From Branchiostoma belcheri (Eukaryota > Chordata > Leptocardii > Amphioxiformes > Branchiostomatidae), in assembly GCF_001625305.1 (NCBI RefSeq), contig NW_017804032.1, forward strand, positions 1,037,941 through 1,101,940: a stretch of DNA of 64,000 nucleotides, given 5' to 3'. This document shows positions 23,684-37,353 of this stretch, piece by piece; within the stretch, counting starts at the first letter, position 1, and every line of letters begins with the position of its first letter. The notes beneath the pieces were generated by a model, which was not told the DNA's origin, ran no database searches, and saw only the letters and a list, made by a program, of their open reading frames with translations. A program made the translations under genes and the position numbers.

Positions 23684-26600
23684 CCTATGTGCATACTTAA
23701 TATGCTGATGTAATATGTAGGTTTACTAGGTGCACACTATCAACTGAACATACAGAGACCCAAGTTCATTTCTGCTAGTGCTGAGTTTGTGACTGTTGGG
23801 GCCGGGTGTCCTTTGTGTGTTCTGTTGACCGTCTGTCTGTATTTGTACAGGGAGAGTTAAATAGGCAATGAGTCACCTTTTCCCTCCCCTACTGTTTGCA
23901 TTGTTGGCTAATAGGGGAGGTTTTTGTCCCGCAGACTTAAAAAGCCGACCTCTAGTACACCATGCATGGACTCGGCCATGTGAGGTATGGAAATAAGCAA
24001 ATTAATAATTTCTGAAAAATTTACGTCTTTAAAACGTTACTTTTAGCAGCTGGTAGAGATATTGGGGCTTGAATTTTTTTCTGCAATATGTATTTCATAT
24101 TACTGAGCCTGCAATTAGTTGATACATTTTTTGTGATGAGCAAAACTTTTATGCCAACTGTAGATTGCAGGTGGTTATTTTCAGATATGAATAAAAAAAT
24201 GTATCTTTCCTGTTAAATATATCTTTGTTGTGTTCCGCTTGTACTGAGACTGTGATATCCATTTTTGGTCACAGAGCAAGAATAGCTTTGTGGGCAAGGA
24301 TACAAGAGATGAAGCAGTTGGGCCTGAGAAAAAAAATGTTGTGTTTCGTTGAAACCTTCCAGTCCCAGCCTAGTTTTATTAAGGCCATAAAGTTTGACGT
24401 CTGAATTTTATCAATCTGACATCTGAATTTCAAGCCCTATGAAACATTGAAATGTGGTTGCATGCATTATCAGCCTGAACCACATTCTTATCGGGTGAAA
24501 ATCGGGAAAAATATTTTGTCACTTCCCCACAAGCAAACAAAGCAACAGGTCCTTGACACAGTCCTGGTACTGATGATGCAATACAGTTTTGCTTGGTTGA
24601 ACCAAGGAGGTTAAAATCATTGAATTTAAAGCTCCTTGGTTGAACTGTTTTTGTTGGATCATTTTAGGCGAAATCTGAAAAAAAAGAAAAAGGAGAGAGA
24701 CTCCACGTGTATCTACCTACCCATTTTTCTGGACTGGAATCGAAAACACAACATTTTTCTTCCCAGGCCTGGTCATAAACATCATGTCTGAGATACTAAA
24801 TCAACATAATTGAGGGCATGCACCTCATTCCAGGTGGACGGATGTTGTTGTACCTCATGCCCTCTTAAAGCAAAACAATGCAGAATGTTTGAATGACATC
24901 ATTCTTAGAACATGTGATTACACTGATGACTTTCTCAGGGAATGTGCAAAACTATGTGGTTTCTGTAAAACCCAAGTATTTTGTTTGGAAATGTCATGTT
25001 ACTCATGCTCACGGTTTCAAAACTGTCACTGACTGGAAGAAGGCCAGGGGCCAGGAATGTATATGACCTGTTGGTATTGAGCAACAAGCTTCAGCATCAG
25101 TGTAGATCACTCCTTGATTAGATTTGCTGATGGGTGTCAGGATGCCTGCGGAAGATATTGTATTAACCAAATTTGATCCTTCAGGAAGGTTATGGGCTCT
25201 ACATGTACATGTACATGTGTTACGTAGCAATTTTCTGGAAGACACAGAACTTTAACATGTTAACTTGATTTCTTTTAATTCTGTTCTGTCACTTGCATGG
25301 CTTTTGTGGTGGCTACTCACTTTTTTTAGACAATATGTGAAGGCTACTGGTATAACTGCTTTAACTTGAGAATCTGTAAGTTCCCTTACATCTGCTTGAA
25401 AATTTCCCTGACTGTTAGCTTCAAAATAGACTTTAAAAACTATTTTTCATTTCCTACTTTCAGACAGCAATATCTTTCTTTTTCCCTTTTATAATGATAG
25501 AAAGAGTCTTTCCTTTGATAAATATTGATTTCCAGCTTACAAGATTGGCATGAATATTCATAATTGCATAGACACAACATCTGAACTGAAGCCACAGCTA
25601 TCCACTCACAGAAGGACTGAGGACTGCCCTATTTAACTTCCAGGAGGGAATCCCTATTCCCTAGTGGGACAGGCAGATGTGACAATGTTTACATTGTAGA
25701 GCCCTCTAATCCCTCCCAGACACCAGGAGACAAGATAAACAAGCACCCTGATCACTTAGATAAACAGAAAACAATGGTCCCATGCTGGGCAGAACATCCT
25801 GGATAGTTTAACCTAGATTAGCAGCTCAATGGGAGTAATCAATTAACAGGTAGTTACAAGCAATTAACACATAGTAGATAAGGCTGAAGTAGTGTTGACA
25901 AGTGGTGATAAACTGATTAGTATAGTACTGGGCTCCCTGATGTGTATTGGGGGGTGGGGCTGTATCTTTTGGGTTGGTTGGACCAGCCTTTGCAGGTGAA
26001 TTGCCTGCTTAGCTTCTTTGTTGAGGAATTTTGTATAACTTTTAATTTTAAGAATCATAGACTCATCATTAGATGTACATGTAGATTGTGAACTGGGTCA
26101 ATTTCTAACTTGCTTCTATTAGGTGTGTCAAAAGCAGAAAAAAATAATAATTTGTGATCTACAGTAATGCTAAAATTAATTAAGAATTGATAAAGAGTTC
26201 TTCTAATTATACGTATCAGCACATGTAAGTTAATTGTCAAACAATGCTGGTTTATTTTGCTTTCTTCTATTGTTTCCCCCTAAAATGTGAAGGTCACTTT
26301 TCTTGTTTCCTTGTAATTTAATGTAAACATGTTTTCCAACATAACTTTTTTAACTTTGAAATATCTTAAGCTAAACTGGGTGTATTTAATTTTTCTCTGC
26401 TGAAAGAAAAAAATATATTTTTAGAAAAAGATGTATCAGTTCCTGTAGAACTGGACGTTGAACCCTGGCCTGTCTGACCTTGTTTTTCTGCTACCTTGAG
26501 ACCCCTTTGTTTACCTTGTCAAATGGTCCATACGCACAACAAAGGCGCGATTCCCGCCCACCCCCACCCATGCCAGCATGCGCAGCCTGTGAGCGATTGA

Positions 26601-28065
26601 CCTGGTAAGTCCAACTCTCCCCCTCCTATCAGCCACTGATTCACACACATTAAGTCTACCCTGGCAACCTGTCCAAAAAAGTAGGCCACAGGGCTATTGA
26701 GAGGCAGGCATGGTGCTGTTTCTGGGAGCACTAATGTACAAATCAAACCTGCTGTCCAAACTGTCTACTGCAAGTTCAAGTTCAGAGTGGGGAGGGGGGT
26801 AACTAACTAGCCACCATTATTTTGTTTTAGGTTGTCTTATTTTTGACAGAAGTTGAATTGCTTTCATGTATGCTGTAGAATCATACTGGTAAGAGAAAGG
26901 TATATCCACAAAAAGGTGGGTGGTGAACATAGTTGGAATTTTAAGTGAGTGAATTGCGCGCCAGGGGTGTAAACGTTCCCAGACAGACGCCATCTTTGTT
27001 GCACGTTGGAGAATGTAGACCTAGGTTCACACTTCACCCAATAGGAAGTGAGTTGTTCTGAACAGGCTGAGAATGTTAGATAAGGATCTGGGTTTGTTTA
27101 GCGCAAGCCATTGCCTTTTCTTTGTGCTGGAACCAACATTCCTGGCCTTGAACCTGGCGAGGTTGGCAGAAGTATTTGGGGAGTATAGGAAAGGGATTAG
27201 GTTTCAGTCCAACTAGGCAGCTGCTATTAGACCTGGAGTGTGAAGAATCAGACATGTGGTTCGGTATGCAGCATTACAGGTATTGGGGATAATCATGCCC
27301 AACTCCCATAACACATTTATGGGTCAGCTACACATGAAATTTGTCATTCACGGCAAATTAGCGAGAATACTGCCTGTAGTAATGGGTGACTGGGATTTCC
27401 TTTGTAACGTTAACTGTTTACACTTTTGGTGCACTGTAAAATGAAATATTGTTCAAACCTGTACTTGTGGTATCCAAGATTTGCATAAGTCATGATGAAT
27501 TGTGTATAAATCCAAATGTGCCTGTCATTTTTCTTTAAAAGTTGAAGTCTTCCAGAAATGGTTTTGTAGCATTCCATTAACCCATTTATTAACATGATTT
27601 GATTCTTTACTGAGGGTTTTAGATTGCCTGTACTGGTGAGAAAGTCTGTCAAATTTTTCTTGAGGAATAAAGCCACTCTTTCACCAACAATTGCTTAATG
27701 AACAGCACAGGTTCAAATGTTTCAGCATAAACGGTATAAGTTGCTTTTGTGTTTAGTTGAGGGAAAGTGCATCTAGGATTACAAGGAAAACAGGATATGG
27801 GGTCCCCTATAACACAGGAGGGGAAACAGATCTGTCTGACCTGTGCTGACCCTATCATATGTCTCCAAGGCTGTTGACACGCTTTCTTCTTGTTGATCAA
27901 CACCTGAAGGTCTGAGGGAGCTGGTGTTATTGTTTTGTTTGAGTGGTGGCCTCAAAGTTGGTCTGTTTAGGTCAGCATGGCTGGATAATGATCAGGTGAC
28001 CTGTGAAGCTCCGAGCAATCCTTTCAAACAATTTCCTCTCAAGCAACTTTACTGTTGTATAAAGT
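23684..28065. other. Non-coding stretch
   Basis: Includes the inverted repeat at 24595 and a triple ACATGT run at 25200-25217. No coding or RNA gene recognised. Confidence 0.5.
24595..24645. repeat. Inverted repeat, 14-bp arms
   Basis: GTTGAACCAAGGAG (24596-24609) and CTCCTTGGTTGAAC (24632-24645) pair at 13 of 14 positions around a 22-nt A/T-rich loop. The left arm also lies in a small palindrome, CTTGGTTGAACCAAG. Confidence 0.8.
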
Positions 28066-28226
28066 CATCTTGTTTTCGGACTTTCTTGTCTTAAAATTCA
28101 TCTTGTTTTCCAACTCTCTCATCTTAAAATTTATCTTGTTTTCCAACATTCTTGTCATAAAAATTTATCTTGTTTTCAAATTTTTTGTCGTAAAACTTCA
28201 TCTTGTTTTCCAATTTTCTTGTTTCC
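28066..28226. repeat. 33-bp minisatellite, about five copies
   Basis: CATCTTGTTTTCCAACTTTC-type units start near 28066, 28099, 28132, 28166 and 28199, with periods of 33 or 34. The near-multiple-of-three period keeps a hydrophobic, phenylalanine-rich frame open across it; this is a consequence of the repeat rather than evidence for a protein. Confidence 0.88.
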
Positions 28227-29405
28227 ATGTAGACCAACCTGTATAATGTGTTTTCTGGTAAATGATCGCCTTAAGTCAGGATCCTTGGCACTATCACCTC
28301 AAAAGAAGAAAAACAACTGTCTACATTTACCTCTCAGGATTTGATACGCCTGCTAATCCTAACACTGTCATGAAAAGAAATATGAGGGATGGAAATGAAA
28401 TATGTGACTCCCTGTGGGGTCAATTTAGACTGTCTAACCAGCAGGTTATCAAAGAACACTCCAATATAAATCAAATTCAATAGGACCAATTACTCTGATA
28501 TGACCAAATTGCCCAAACTTGAAGTTGTGTACAATTATTTTTCAAAGTGCCCAATTTAAAGTGCCGTTCCCTTATCCTTTCCAAGTTTTTTCTTATATAT
28601 TGGATTAGACATCTGGTATCTTACCAAGGCTCCCACAATCTCCCCCAAACTTCAGGAATGTTGAGAAAATGTCACAGTTGCTTGTTAGACCTACAAGGAA
28701 AAATAAGCTACGATCCCTTAGACTCAACTGGTGAAGGGTTGAAGGATGAGTCTTTTCTGTAAAAGGTGTGATTTATCTCGGGCAGTCTCAAGGACTTTAC
28801 ACAAGATCCATTGCTGGTTGTATAACCCTCTTTACTACCTACTAATATCACCGGTGGATTAGTTTGGGAAGAATGGCTTGAGTTGATAGCAAAGTGAATG
28901 AAGTACATATTATCCTTCACATATTGGCACATGTCTAAAACATATAAAATGATTTATAGGCAAGTAATCTGTCAAAATCAAAATTAGCAAGGTTCAAAAT
29001 TAATTCATGTCATGAAGCACTTACGGTTATACCATATTCCTATGAATCATTAGTATTTGATCCCCAGAAAATCACATGAATCATCGGCATAAATGGCTGA
29101 GGGAGTTGGTATCATAATAACAACTGGTAATAAATCATATAGCTCAACAGGGATTTCATAGATTAAATGTATGAAATTTCATAACAAAATAATTCATTGG
29201 TACTCTGACTATTGAGCAATGAAAACAAGGAAAAGTTAGTTACCCACTGGTTGAAACTACATCAACCAAAGGAGGCAATAATTTTTAAAACTTTTATATG
29301 ATATTATAAGCCATTAATTTGATATTCAAACAGGCCAGTTCATTTAAGTAAGTGTAGCTGTATGCTTAAGTTGTGATGCTGAAATTCTAATAATTTCTTA
29401 AATAA

Positions 29406-29773
29406 GGCCACACCAATTTAATTTCTTGGTTAACGGATTCGCCGCTTCATTTTTTTCTGATTTGCAAATAAAAATAAAAATTCAGAATCAACTGCAAAAT
29501 GCTCATCTTTTGCCCTGAACAGTTGAAAACAGTCCTTTTCTTACTACTTGTTACAGTCATTCCATCTTTCAATGCAGTAGTATCATTAAAAGTTCAAAAT
29601 TCATTGTTTACATTTTGCACCAGCCTGGTGTGTTGACTTCATGGCTCCTATCGTACCAGTTTGGGCCATAATAGGATGCCTAGGCCTGTTTTTATTTTTT
29701 TTTTTTTTTCGCCCGCCCGCTCCATTATTTTTCTAGACAAATCCGTTAACCAAGAAATTAAATTGGTGTAGCC
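29406..29773 (-). mobile_element. PIF/Harbinger-like MITE, copy 2 (368 bp, full length, inverted)
   Basis: Same family as the element at 15599, inserted in the opposite orientation. Both ends carry the variant CTTGGTTAACGG, and TAA flanks it on each side (29403-29405 and 29774-29776). The interior closely matches the copy at 37354 when reverse-complemented, including the GCGGGCGGGCG tract and the AAAAGTTCAAAATTCATTG segment. No coding capacity. Confidence 0.9.
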
Positions 29774-31047
29774 TAAAGTCCAGGTTCAAAGTCACTGTAT
29801 TTTTTATATTATGGACTGTCATACTGACAGTTATATTTTTGCTACCAGTAATTTTGGATATTATAGAATTTGGATGTAACCGGATAGTGAGTGAGTGTGA
29901 GTGATTAAATTCATAACATGTATCATTTTCTAGGTCACTAATGAGAATAATATTGCTGCTAACATCATATCATTAGCAATGATTAAGAATATTTTACTGA
30001 AACATAATCAAGCTTTTCTTACTTACAGTACTGTAAACCATGACATGCTCAAAGTGCTTTTATTTTCTTGGTTTTTTTGTTTGTTTTCCTTACCAAAAAC
30101 TATGAACCTGCAAAGAACTATGAACCTGCAGATAAGTGTTTTGTATTTCCACCGTACTACAGCACTTGTTTCAACCGTTAAACTTCAAACAATGCTAAAA
30201 CCTCCTACCACGAAATGAAACCATCACGAACAGTATTTCAAAGGGGCTCAATCACGATACAAAGTTAAACCAACTATCCAGACAGTAGCAACACGTAGTG
30301 AATACAAATGTGTGCGGGGTTGCCCGCTGTGTCACCATGTCAAGCTATTTACATCATGTTTGGGGATCGCATGCTGTGAGAAGAATCAACTCCCCATATC
30401 CAACAATTGCTTAGGAGGAAAACGCTGATCACACTTATTCATCTGCTGCAATATAGCCGCAGGCAGAGTCATTAATAAAGCAGCAGCAGCGACGCTGTGG
30501 AGATTGTGTGGGTTTATAAACTGTTTTCTGTCTGTAGTGGCTGTGAGGGTATAATCTAGCTGCGATGAGATTTGAATACAGTAAGTCGTGAACTTTCCAG
30601 TGGTTTTACATTCGCAGTTTTCCTGGTGACCTCCCAGCGTGAATTCGTGACACTGCAAATATGTCTTCCTTGTATGACTACTAAGTACGGAATCATTTCA
30701 ACTACTGCAATTTAAAACCCTGTGAAAACCTCCCTTTCCCACCTACCATGAAATAAAATCACTGCGATGATACAGCAATAGTTGCTATTGCATCACTTTC
30801 ATTTTGTCTGGGGGAACAAAGAAAGTCTAGTTATAATCTTTGCCTTGCCATCTACATGTATCATTGGGTACCATATCTTTGTTTGTGTCTGGTGACCAGG
30901 TCACAAATGGGTGTGGCCATGTACAGCCAACTGAAAACAAAATTCATTAAACCTATACATGTACATGGATACCAAAACAGAAGTTTCCATATCCAAGTTC
31001 CTTATCCATTTGTTATTTTGCCCCGTCTTTCATGTTATACAGTATAT

Positions 31048-31203
31048 CAGGGCTCGAAATACATCTTTCTGCATTGAAAATTACCTGCACCAGACAGATT
31101 TTACCTGCACCATTTATTGACCAGTGCAGGTTAAGTGCAGGTTTACCTGTACTAACTTGTATACATGCAGGCAGTATACATGACTGTATATATATTTTGA
31201 GCC
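31048..31203 (+). mobile_element. hAT-like MITE, second subfamily (about 156 bp, degenerate right end)
   Basis: Starts CAGGGCTCGAAATACATCTT, followed by repeated ACCTGCAC motifs on both strands (six between about 31080 and 31150). It probably ends at ATTTTGAGCC, a decayed copy of the right terminus. TATAT flanks both sides (31043-31047 and 31204-31208), though the AT-rich context makes this weaker evidence. The right boundary is tentative. Confidence 0.6.
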
Positions 31204-34200
31204 TATATCATCATAATATTTCATAACAGAAGAACAGTGATCAAAACACCGCAATATGAGAGGCGTGCCCAAATTTAACTGAGGCCGTATAATGCTATGC
31301 CACATCCCTTTATGTCTTAAATGTCCCTATACAAGGTTAACTGTTGATTATGGGATAAATGTCCTTGGTTGCTACAACATACATAAACAGATGTTCCATC
31401 CCACACTTAAAAGTTCAACAAAAGCAGCCGGGCTCTTTGAATTCCCTCTTTATTTATTTACATCGGCGTACAGCATAACTCTTACTTAGTTACTATCTTC
31501 AAGAATTTTATTTACACGGCATAATCTCTGAGCTGTGTGGCTGTACATGCTTGCTGACAGGAGAGGGAGATATTTGTGTAAATAAGCCATTAGTTTCAAG
31601 CTCGGTTAGTTATTATGTCGTTACAACATCATCACCTGCTGTGGTAATTCATTAATGGTCTGCGCAGTTACATTTAGGAAAAAAGGTCGAGCGAGTTAAG
31701 CCCAATACGTATCAATTCTCCCGGCGTAATTTACGAACTTCACATTTTGTACTTTTACAAGGAAGCTACAGCTGCCCTTCTGGATGCTGTACTTTATGGC
31801 GTTCCCTGTACTTGAAGGGCAAAGATAGAAGTGCCGTCATGGGCGTGACTTTGTTCTGTGACCTTCAGACACCCTGAATGGCGCAATAATGGCTCTCATC
31901 TTGCTGATCAATTTCTCATCAGTCTGCCGTGTTGCCCGGCCCTTTCGGGGTGGGAGGACGGCCCTCTGAACTTGAAATTTGGCAGGAATTCCAAAGGCAA
32001 CGTTTGGGCAAACAAAAAACCCCACCAGACTGAGAAGAGCAAAGGCCTCAGACACACGTCTGCTCCAGCCAGACCTTTTATTACGGCCTCATTTAAAAAC
32101 ATCGTCCATGTATTGATGTCAGTGGCAATACATATAGCTTTATTGTTGAACTTTATTGAGGGTTGATCCTGATTCGGGCAGACATAAAAGGCCATAGTCT
32201 ACAAGGTGGGGCAGCTCATGAATATGCATGAGGCTGAACTTGGGTTCTTTTGTGACAGGCTACAAACATATGGCTTAGCCTGGCCTTCTGTTTAAGACGG
32301 CAGTCGTCATAACCTCATAAGGTCTACGGTCAGAGGGGAGACAGACTTGCCATTTGGTCTTACAGCAGCAACATGTATTAAGGCTGTGCTTCGTACTATT
32401 TACTGTGAGTTTTATACCACCTTTCCTTGATAACGTGTGCTGTTAGGTGTACTGTATACCACGCCATTACGTGTACGTGTTTTATACGATACCTGTTGTT
32501 TTTTCTAGACATTACCTTTTTTGGGTATCAATTAGTGGGGTAGATTCTTGTTGCTAGCAACAACATTCTGACCACAGGGACTGTATTACTTCTGAAAAAA
32601 CATAGTGTGGGGATAGGTTCATTCCTGGGGTCAATATATGTTTCAACCATAATTTCTTTAATATATGTTCACCGGGATTTGGCATAATTGTGACTTATAA
32701 GAATCAAAGATGGCTAAGAAATAATCAATATAGACTTCCAGAATTGTTCATTTCTATATGTGGGTACAGGGACCGTTCACAATGCTACAGGTAAAGTAAA
32801 ATTATCTTTAAAAAGGCTTTATTCAGAGTGTGCTTGCTGTAAATAATCTTACTCTGCCTACTAAGAACTATGGTACATCCAGTTCACTGAGTTAAGAATT
32901 ATCAACCTCTAGATGCAAGTACATAATGTAGAAAGATCTCATTTTGTGAAATTCCAGACTTTCCATCCCCCCTCCCCTCTGGTTATTTTTGGTTGTTCCC
33001 TGTCCCAGGGAGATTATCCCCAGCTAGACCTTGCCCCCAACCTTGACCCCTTGTCTGTGACCTGAATTTCTGACTCCAATCACCACAAAGGGCCACTAGA
33101 TTGGCTACAAGCAACGTTTTACAGTGAAAAGATTAGATCAGAGCTTTGTAGATTTATTCAGTAACTCTAATTTACTTCCTGTAGCTATACATGTACACCA
33201 AATATTAGCAGATGTGGCGTGTTGAAATCTAGGCACACATAACTTCATGGGTATGAAATTTCACGGTTTCGCCCAATTGTGGCTCATAAATCATACATCC
33301 ATGGTCACATCCTACTCAATAAACTTTGCTTCAAACCACGAATGCATGTCATGATAAGATTTATTAGCAATAACTTTCCAAAACCACAAAAGTTTATGCC
33401 TATAAAAATATAATGTTTAGACAGAACATGTTTCTTCAAATATGAAAGACCAGGAAACGCAGTGATGAAAATATGTGTTATGGTAATGAAACACCTTTGG
33501 TGTTTGGCAAAATAAACTATTTTTGACAAACTTTTGAGTTTTACACATGAAAGCCTGTGTACCTGCCAAGATCAGCCGATATATTAAGTTATAAACATGT
33601 CCTACGAGGTAGAAAAAGAAGATTGCCCCCAATCCATAAAGCTATTGGGCGTTACAACTGGTCACTGTATGCTCTCACCAATTTTCAACTTGGCTGGAGT
33701 TCAGCTTATTACATACAAAATGCATGACATAGTACTGTGAAGTAAATATATGTAACGTATGGTCTTACACATGGCTCAAACTGTTGATTCCACCTACATC
33801 TATGCCTGATGTAGTCTATAGGTATGTGACTTGCTCTGTCAAACAGTAACAGAAAGTTGCAGACAAATTGGAATTTTACACTTTTGGAGGTGATGTGTTC
33901 TGTTGCCTAATGTAGTATCTTCAGGCTGAGTTACAATTATCTTTTTGCAAGAATAAGTAGATTTTGAAGTGAAGGCCAAACATGCAGCCCTCCCACGTGC
34001 ATGTACATTGTACAAGTCACCTGTCCTTGACCAAATATAAACAACCACCATCAGATATGGCCTCTCTTCTCAATTCTACATTCACAGGATATACAATTTA
34101 CATGTACTTTTCTATAGCATTTCTAGGTTCTCATCAAATTGCTTCCTTGCTCACAAATAAATCATGTAGTACTGTAATCCTGACCTTGTTTCTTTTGCTT

Positions 34201-36576
34201 TCTTCACATGTAAGCACACAAAAATATGTCGGACTCCTTGCAATTAGCCCTCAGGCATGAGTTTGCAATAAACGTTTTATATAAAGAACCCTTGAACAGA
34301 AGACAAGAAAAATGTTACTAACACTCAGGTACAAGCAGAGTGGTTAACAGCTGGAAAAAGCAGCCAACCTTATACCTATAGGGACTTGACTCTCGGGCCT
34401 GCTTACTGTTCAAAGTTCAACGTGGGTTCTCCATAAATCAGGCTCCTTTCATGTCCAATTTCACCGGTCCATAGAACACTCCGTTTTCCTTCTCTAAACC
34501 AATCCTGACTCTGGTTACGTTTCACCAATCAGTAGACAGAACTTTGAACTTGTGACCCAACCAGAAGGTCAGCTACCCTCCCTTTACCCCCGCCACGGTT
34601 GATAATGACACAGATTTTCCACGTGCATGCACCCCACAACGGCTGATCAACCTCCACTCGCACAGTCGACCAGTCTGGTCAGTTAGAGCAGCCCAGCACT
34701 TGGACGAGTTGCTTGCTACATATGCAGCTTGATTGAGCCATAGCTCAGGTATGTCCCAAAGTCTAGTTCAGCCACTCATTCCAAAATAACTGTATTTTAA
34801 GGACTTATATAGACAGGCTGTTGCTTAAAAACAAGGCTAACCACCTACATGTATGTAGAAGAAACAAACTGGGGGTTTGCTGTTTGCCATATTGTAGGAG
34901 AGTGAGTTCCGGGTAGTTTATTTGTCGTTGTTGACATACATGACTTGCTCTCTGCCACGAGTGTAGTATTTGCTTAATTTGGACTTGGAGGGTCCGAGAA
35001 AACCATTGAAGAGTCGTATCCGCCATGTTAGCCTGGGGGCGAGCAGTCCATACTACATTTGTGCTTGTTCCCTGTCACTCCACATGTAATTGCACTAATA
35101 GCATATTTTACACAATGTAAGTTACTCTACTCTGTGTCTCCCAAGAATGTACAATACAATTTTTGCTGCTCAGGTGGATGTTTGTGTCAGGTCACTAAAC
35201 TTTAAGGTCTCTCGTTACCATCGTATTATCTTGCCTCAATAGTCTGCTCTTGCATGGTAGAGCCATTTTTCAAGAACCTTGGTTACATAAGTTACACCAA
35301 CAATTTTATGGGTGGAAACACACTCTTACACCTTCATTCACAAAATGTTACCTTCAGGCTTGTTTGTGTCACTTGGATTCATTCATACATTTGTTGGATA
35401 GTCATCCCGACTTATTCTCAGAAATCGCACGGTGAAGTGCAAGAAGATTAGTGCAGAATCATTCGCCATGTTTGCCCCAGGATCACAAGGTCTACTCCTG
35501 TATAGTGTTGATTACTTCTATCTGCCATGGAGAAGGCATGACTTAGTGTGATTTACTAAATCCACTTGATAATGTACAAAAGAATTCCCAAAACTGCTAC
35601 TGTGAGGGTCAAAGTATATAGGGGCTACTAGAGTGTGTTCGCCACATACATCCGCCATTGCTGTTGCCTCTGGGTAAAATTTACATTGTTGCCTCCCTCA
35701 TACGTAGCAATGTAAGGAATTTGGGAGCAGCAATATTGAGAAGAACTACGAAATGCGTCTGTGTGGCCAACAGATCTGGCAAGGTTGTGTTCAGTTCTCC
35801 CCCACAAGTCATTGTATAACTGAAGTTCAGCAAACAGAAAAGAGGGCTGGCAGCTACACTGAGACAGCGCCCGCCATTTTTAACGGACGTGGCAGTAAGC
35901 TGTAGTGCTCACGTCATAGTGTGTGTGTTGTAGTCCATCCATTCAGAAGTGAAAACGATTGAAACACACTCCTAACATTAGGTCCCGATCGAGTGACGAC
36001 CAAGTCAAGTAGTCCACTCTATCTCCTAGGTCACGTTCATGTGTTTGTTTTGGAAGTGTAATTGTTTGAACGTAAATGTGCCTCTCAGGTGAGCCGTGTT
36101 CACAAGGGAAGCATGGTATGGATGTCTGCAGAAATTTCAACGTACAACAGAACTGTTTTGGTAAAGCAAAAACTCACAATGGAATGTGGCTTGTGTGGCG
36201 ATAATGTTGAAGTGTGTATGTTGCTGGGATCCTGGCAGGCTGCCTAGATTCCAGTGAGCTGCTGAGTTGAAATGCTTTTGGGGAAAAAGTTCACTCTGTT
36301 GGTATCAAAGTGTGGCGGGCTTCGGAGAGAAAAAAGGAGCAACGTGGCAGGGTCATAGGGCCAGCGCGTTAACGGTACAACGGTCCATGTGTGTTCGTGG
36401 CTTAGCTGGAAAGGTATAACCTGTCATCTGTCCAGGCGGCTTTTAGGCATACGACTATTCTGTTTCTTTGACTCTAGAGACATTGTGACAAAACCTGTGA
36501 TCAGAGTTAGCATTTGTATTGTAATTGTAGTAGAAGCACAGAGAAATCCAACACACTTGTCAGCTGTCAGTTTTAA

Positions 36577-36814
36577 CCCTTGTCCTGCTGTGCGCAACAT
36601 ATGTCGCGCGGCACATACAGTACCATCTATATAACACTCTGTATAGGTACGATTTGGGGGTATTTTTCGTGCAACGCATCACACCGCAGCAAAACGCAAC
36701 GAATGCGGAAGTAACTATGCCACTGCAGGGCAAAAAAATTTGGGTTTCTTATGATCTAATTAAGACATGAAATTATTGAAAAATATTGTGCCAGGAATGC
36801 CAGCAGGACAAGGG
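36577..36814. mobile_element. piggyBac-like MITE (238 bp) flanked by TTAA
   Basis: The perfect terminal inverted repeat CCCTTGTCCTGCTG / CAGCAGGACAAGGG is bounded on both sides by TTAA (36573-36576 and 36815-36818). TTAA targeting with CCC...GGG termini is the hallmark of piggyBac elements. The interior has no coding potential and an unusually CpG-rich patch near the left end. It is the only intact copy in the window and lies about 3.4 kb upstream of the MBNL start codon. Confidence 0.85.
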
Positions 36815-37353
36815 TTAAGAATATCAGTTGCACTGCGAAGAAGTCAATAGTGAGCTACATCGTGTGATACAGCCATGCCTGAAGTTTGGAGACAGCAATA
36901 TCTAATATGATACCACTATCATTTTTTCTGTTTATATTACATAAAAGCTTGCATCTTGATTTTGTAGTGCTCTCGACGTGCAATTTGCCAAAGTGCTTTT
37001 ATGATGGTATCAGATATACTATCAGCATTTCAAAACTTCACAACTGAATGGCTCTGAAATTGCATATCAACTGTTTTTCTTCTCATTGCTGTCACTGGCA
37101 CATGGCATGAAACTGATCTGAACTGACTGCTATGTATCAAGAACACAATGATGATCATGATCATCTTTATGTAAATTCATGTTCTGAATGATTACAGATT
37201 TCAAGTGATCAAAGACTGTACTGGCATCTTATTCAAAATTCTTAAATAGAGAATAAACATATAAAAGAATCATTCAAGAAAGTGTTATTCTACAAAACAG
37301 AAGAAAGTTGACTGACTTTCACTGTCATTGTGCAAATTAATCTTTTGCCATAG

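Larger units (their letters stand above)
28227..36572. other. Non-coding stretch with CpG-richer block at 31690-32070
   Basis: Contains the MITEs at 29406 and 31048. 31600-32070 shifts from an AT-rich TAATTCATTAATG motif into a GC/CpG-rich block. The three overlapping open frames there lack family resemblance and contradict one another in strand. Confidence 0.5.

Noticed and set aside
31837..32195. Three overlapping open frames on both strands
   Set aside because: They overlap each other, lack family resemblance, and coincide with a CpG-rich block where stop codons are rare.
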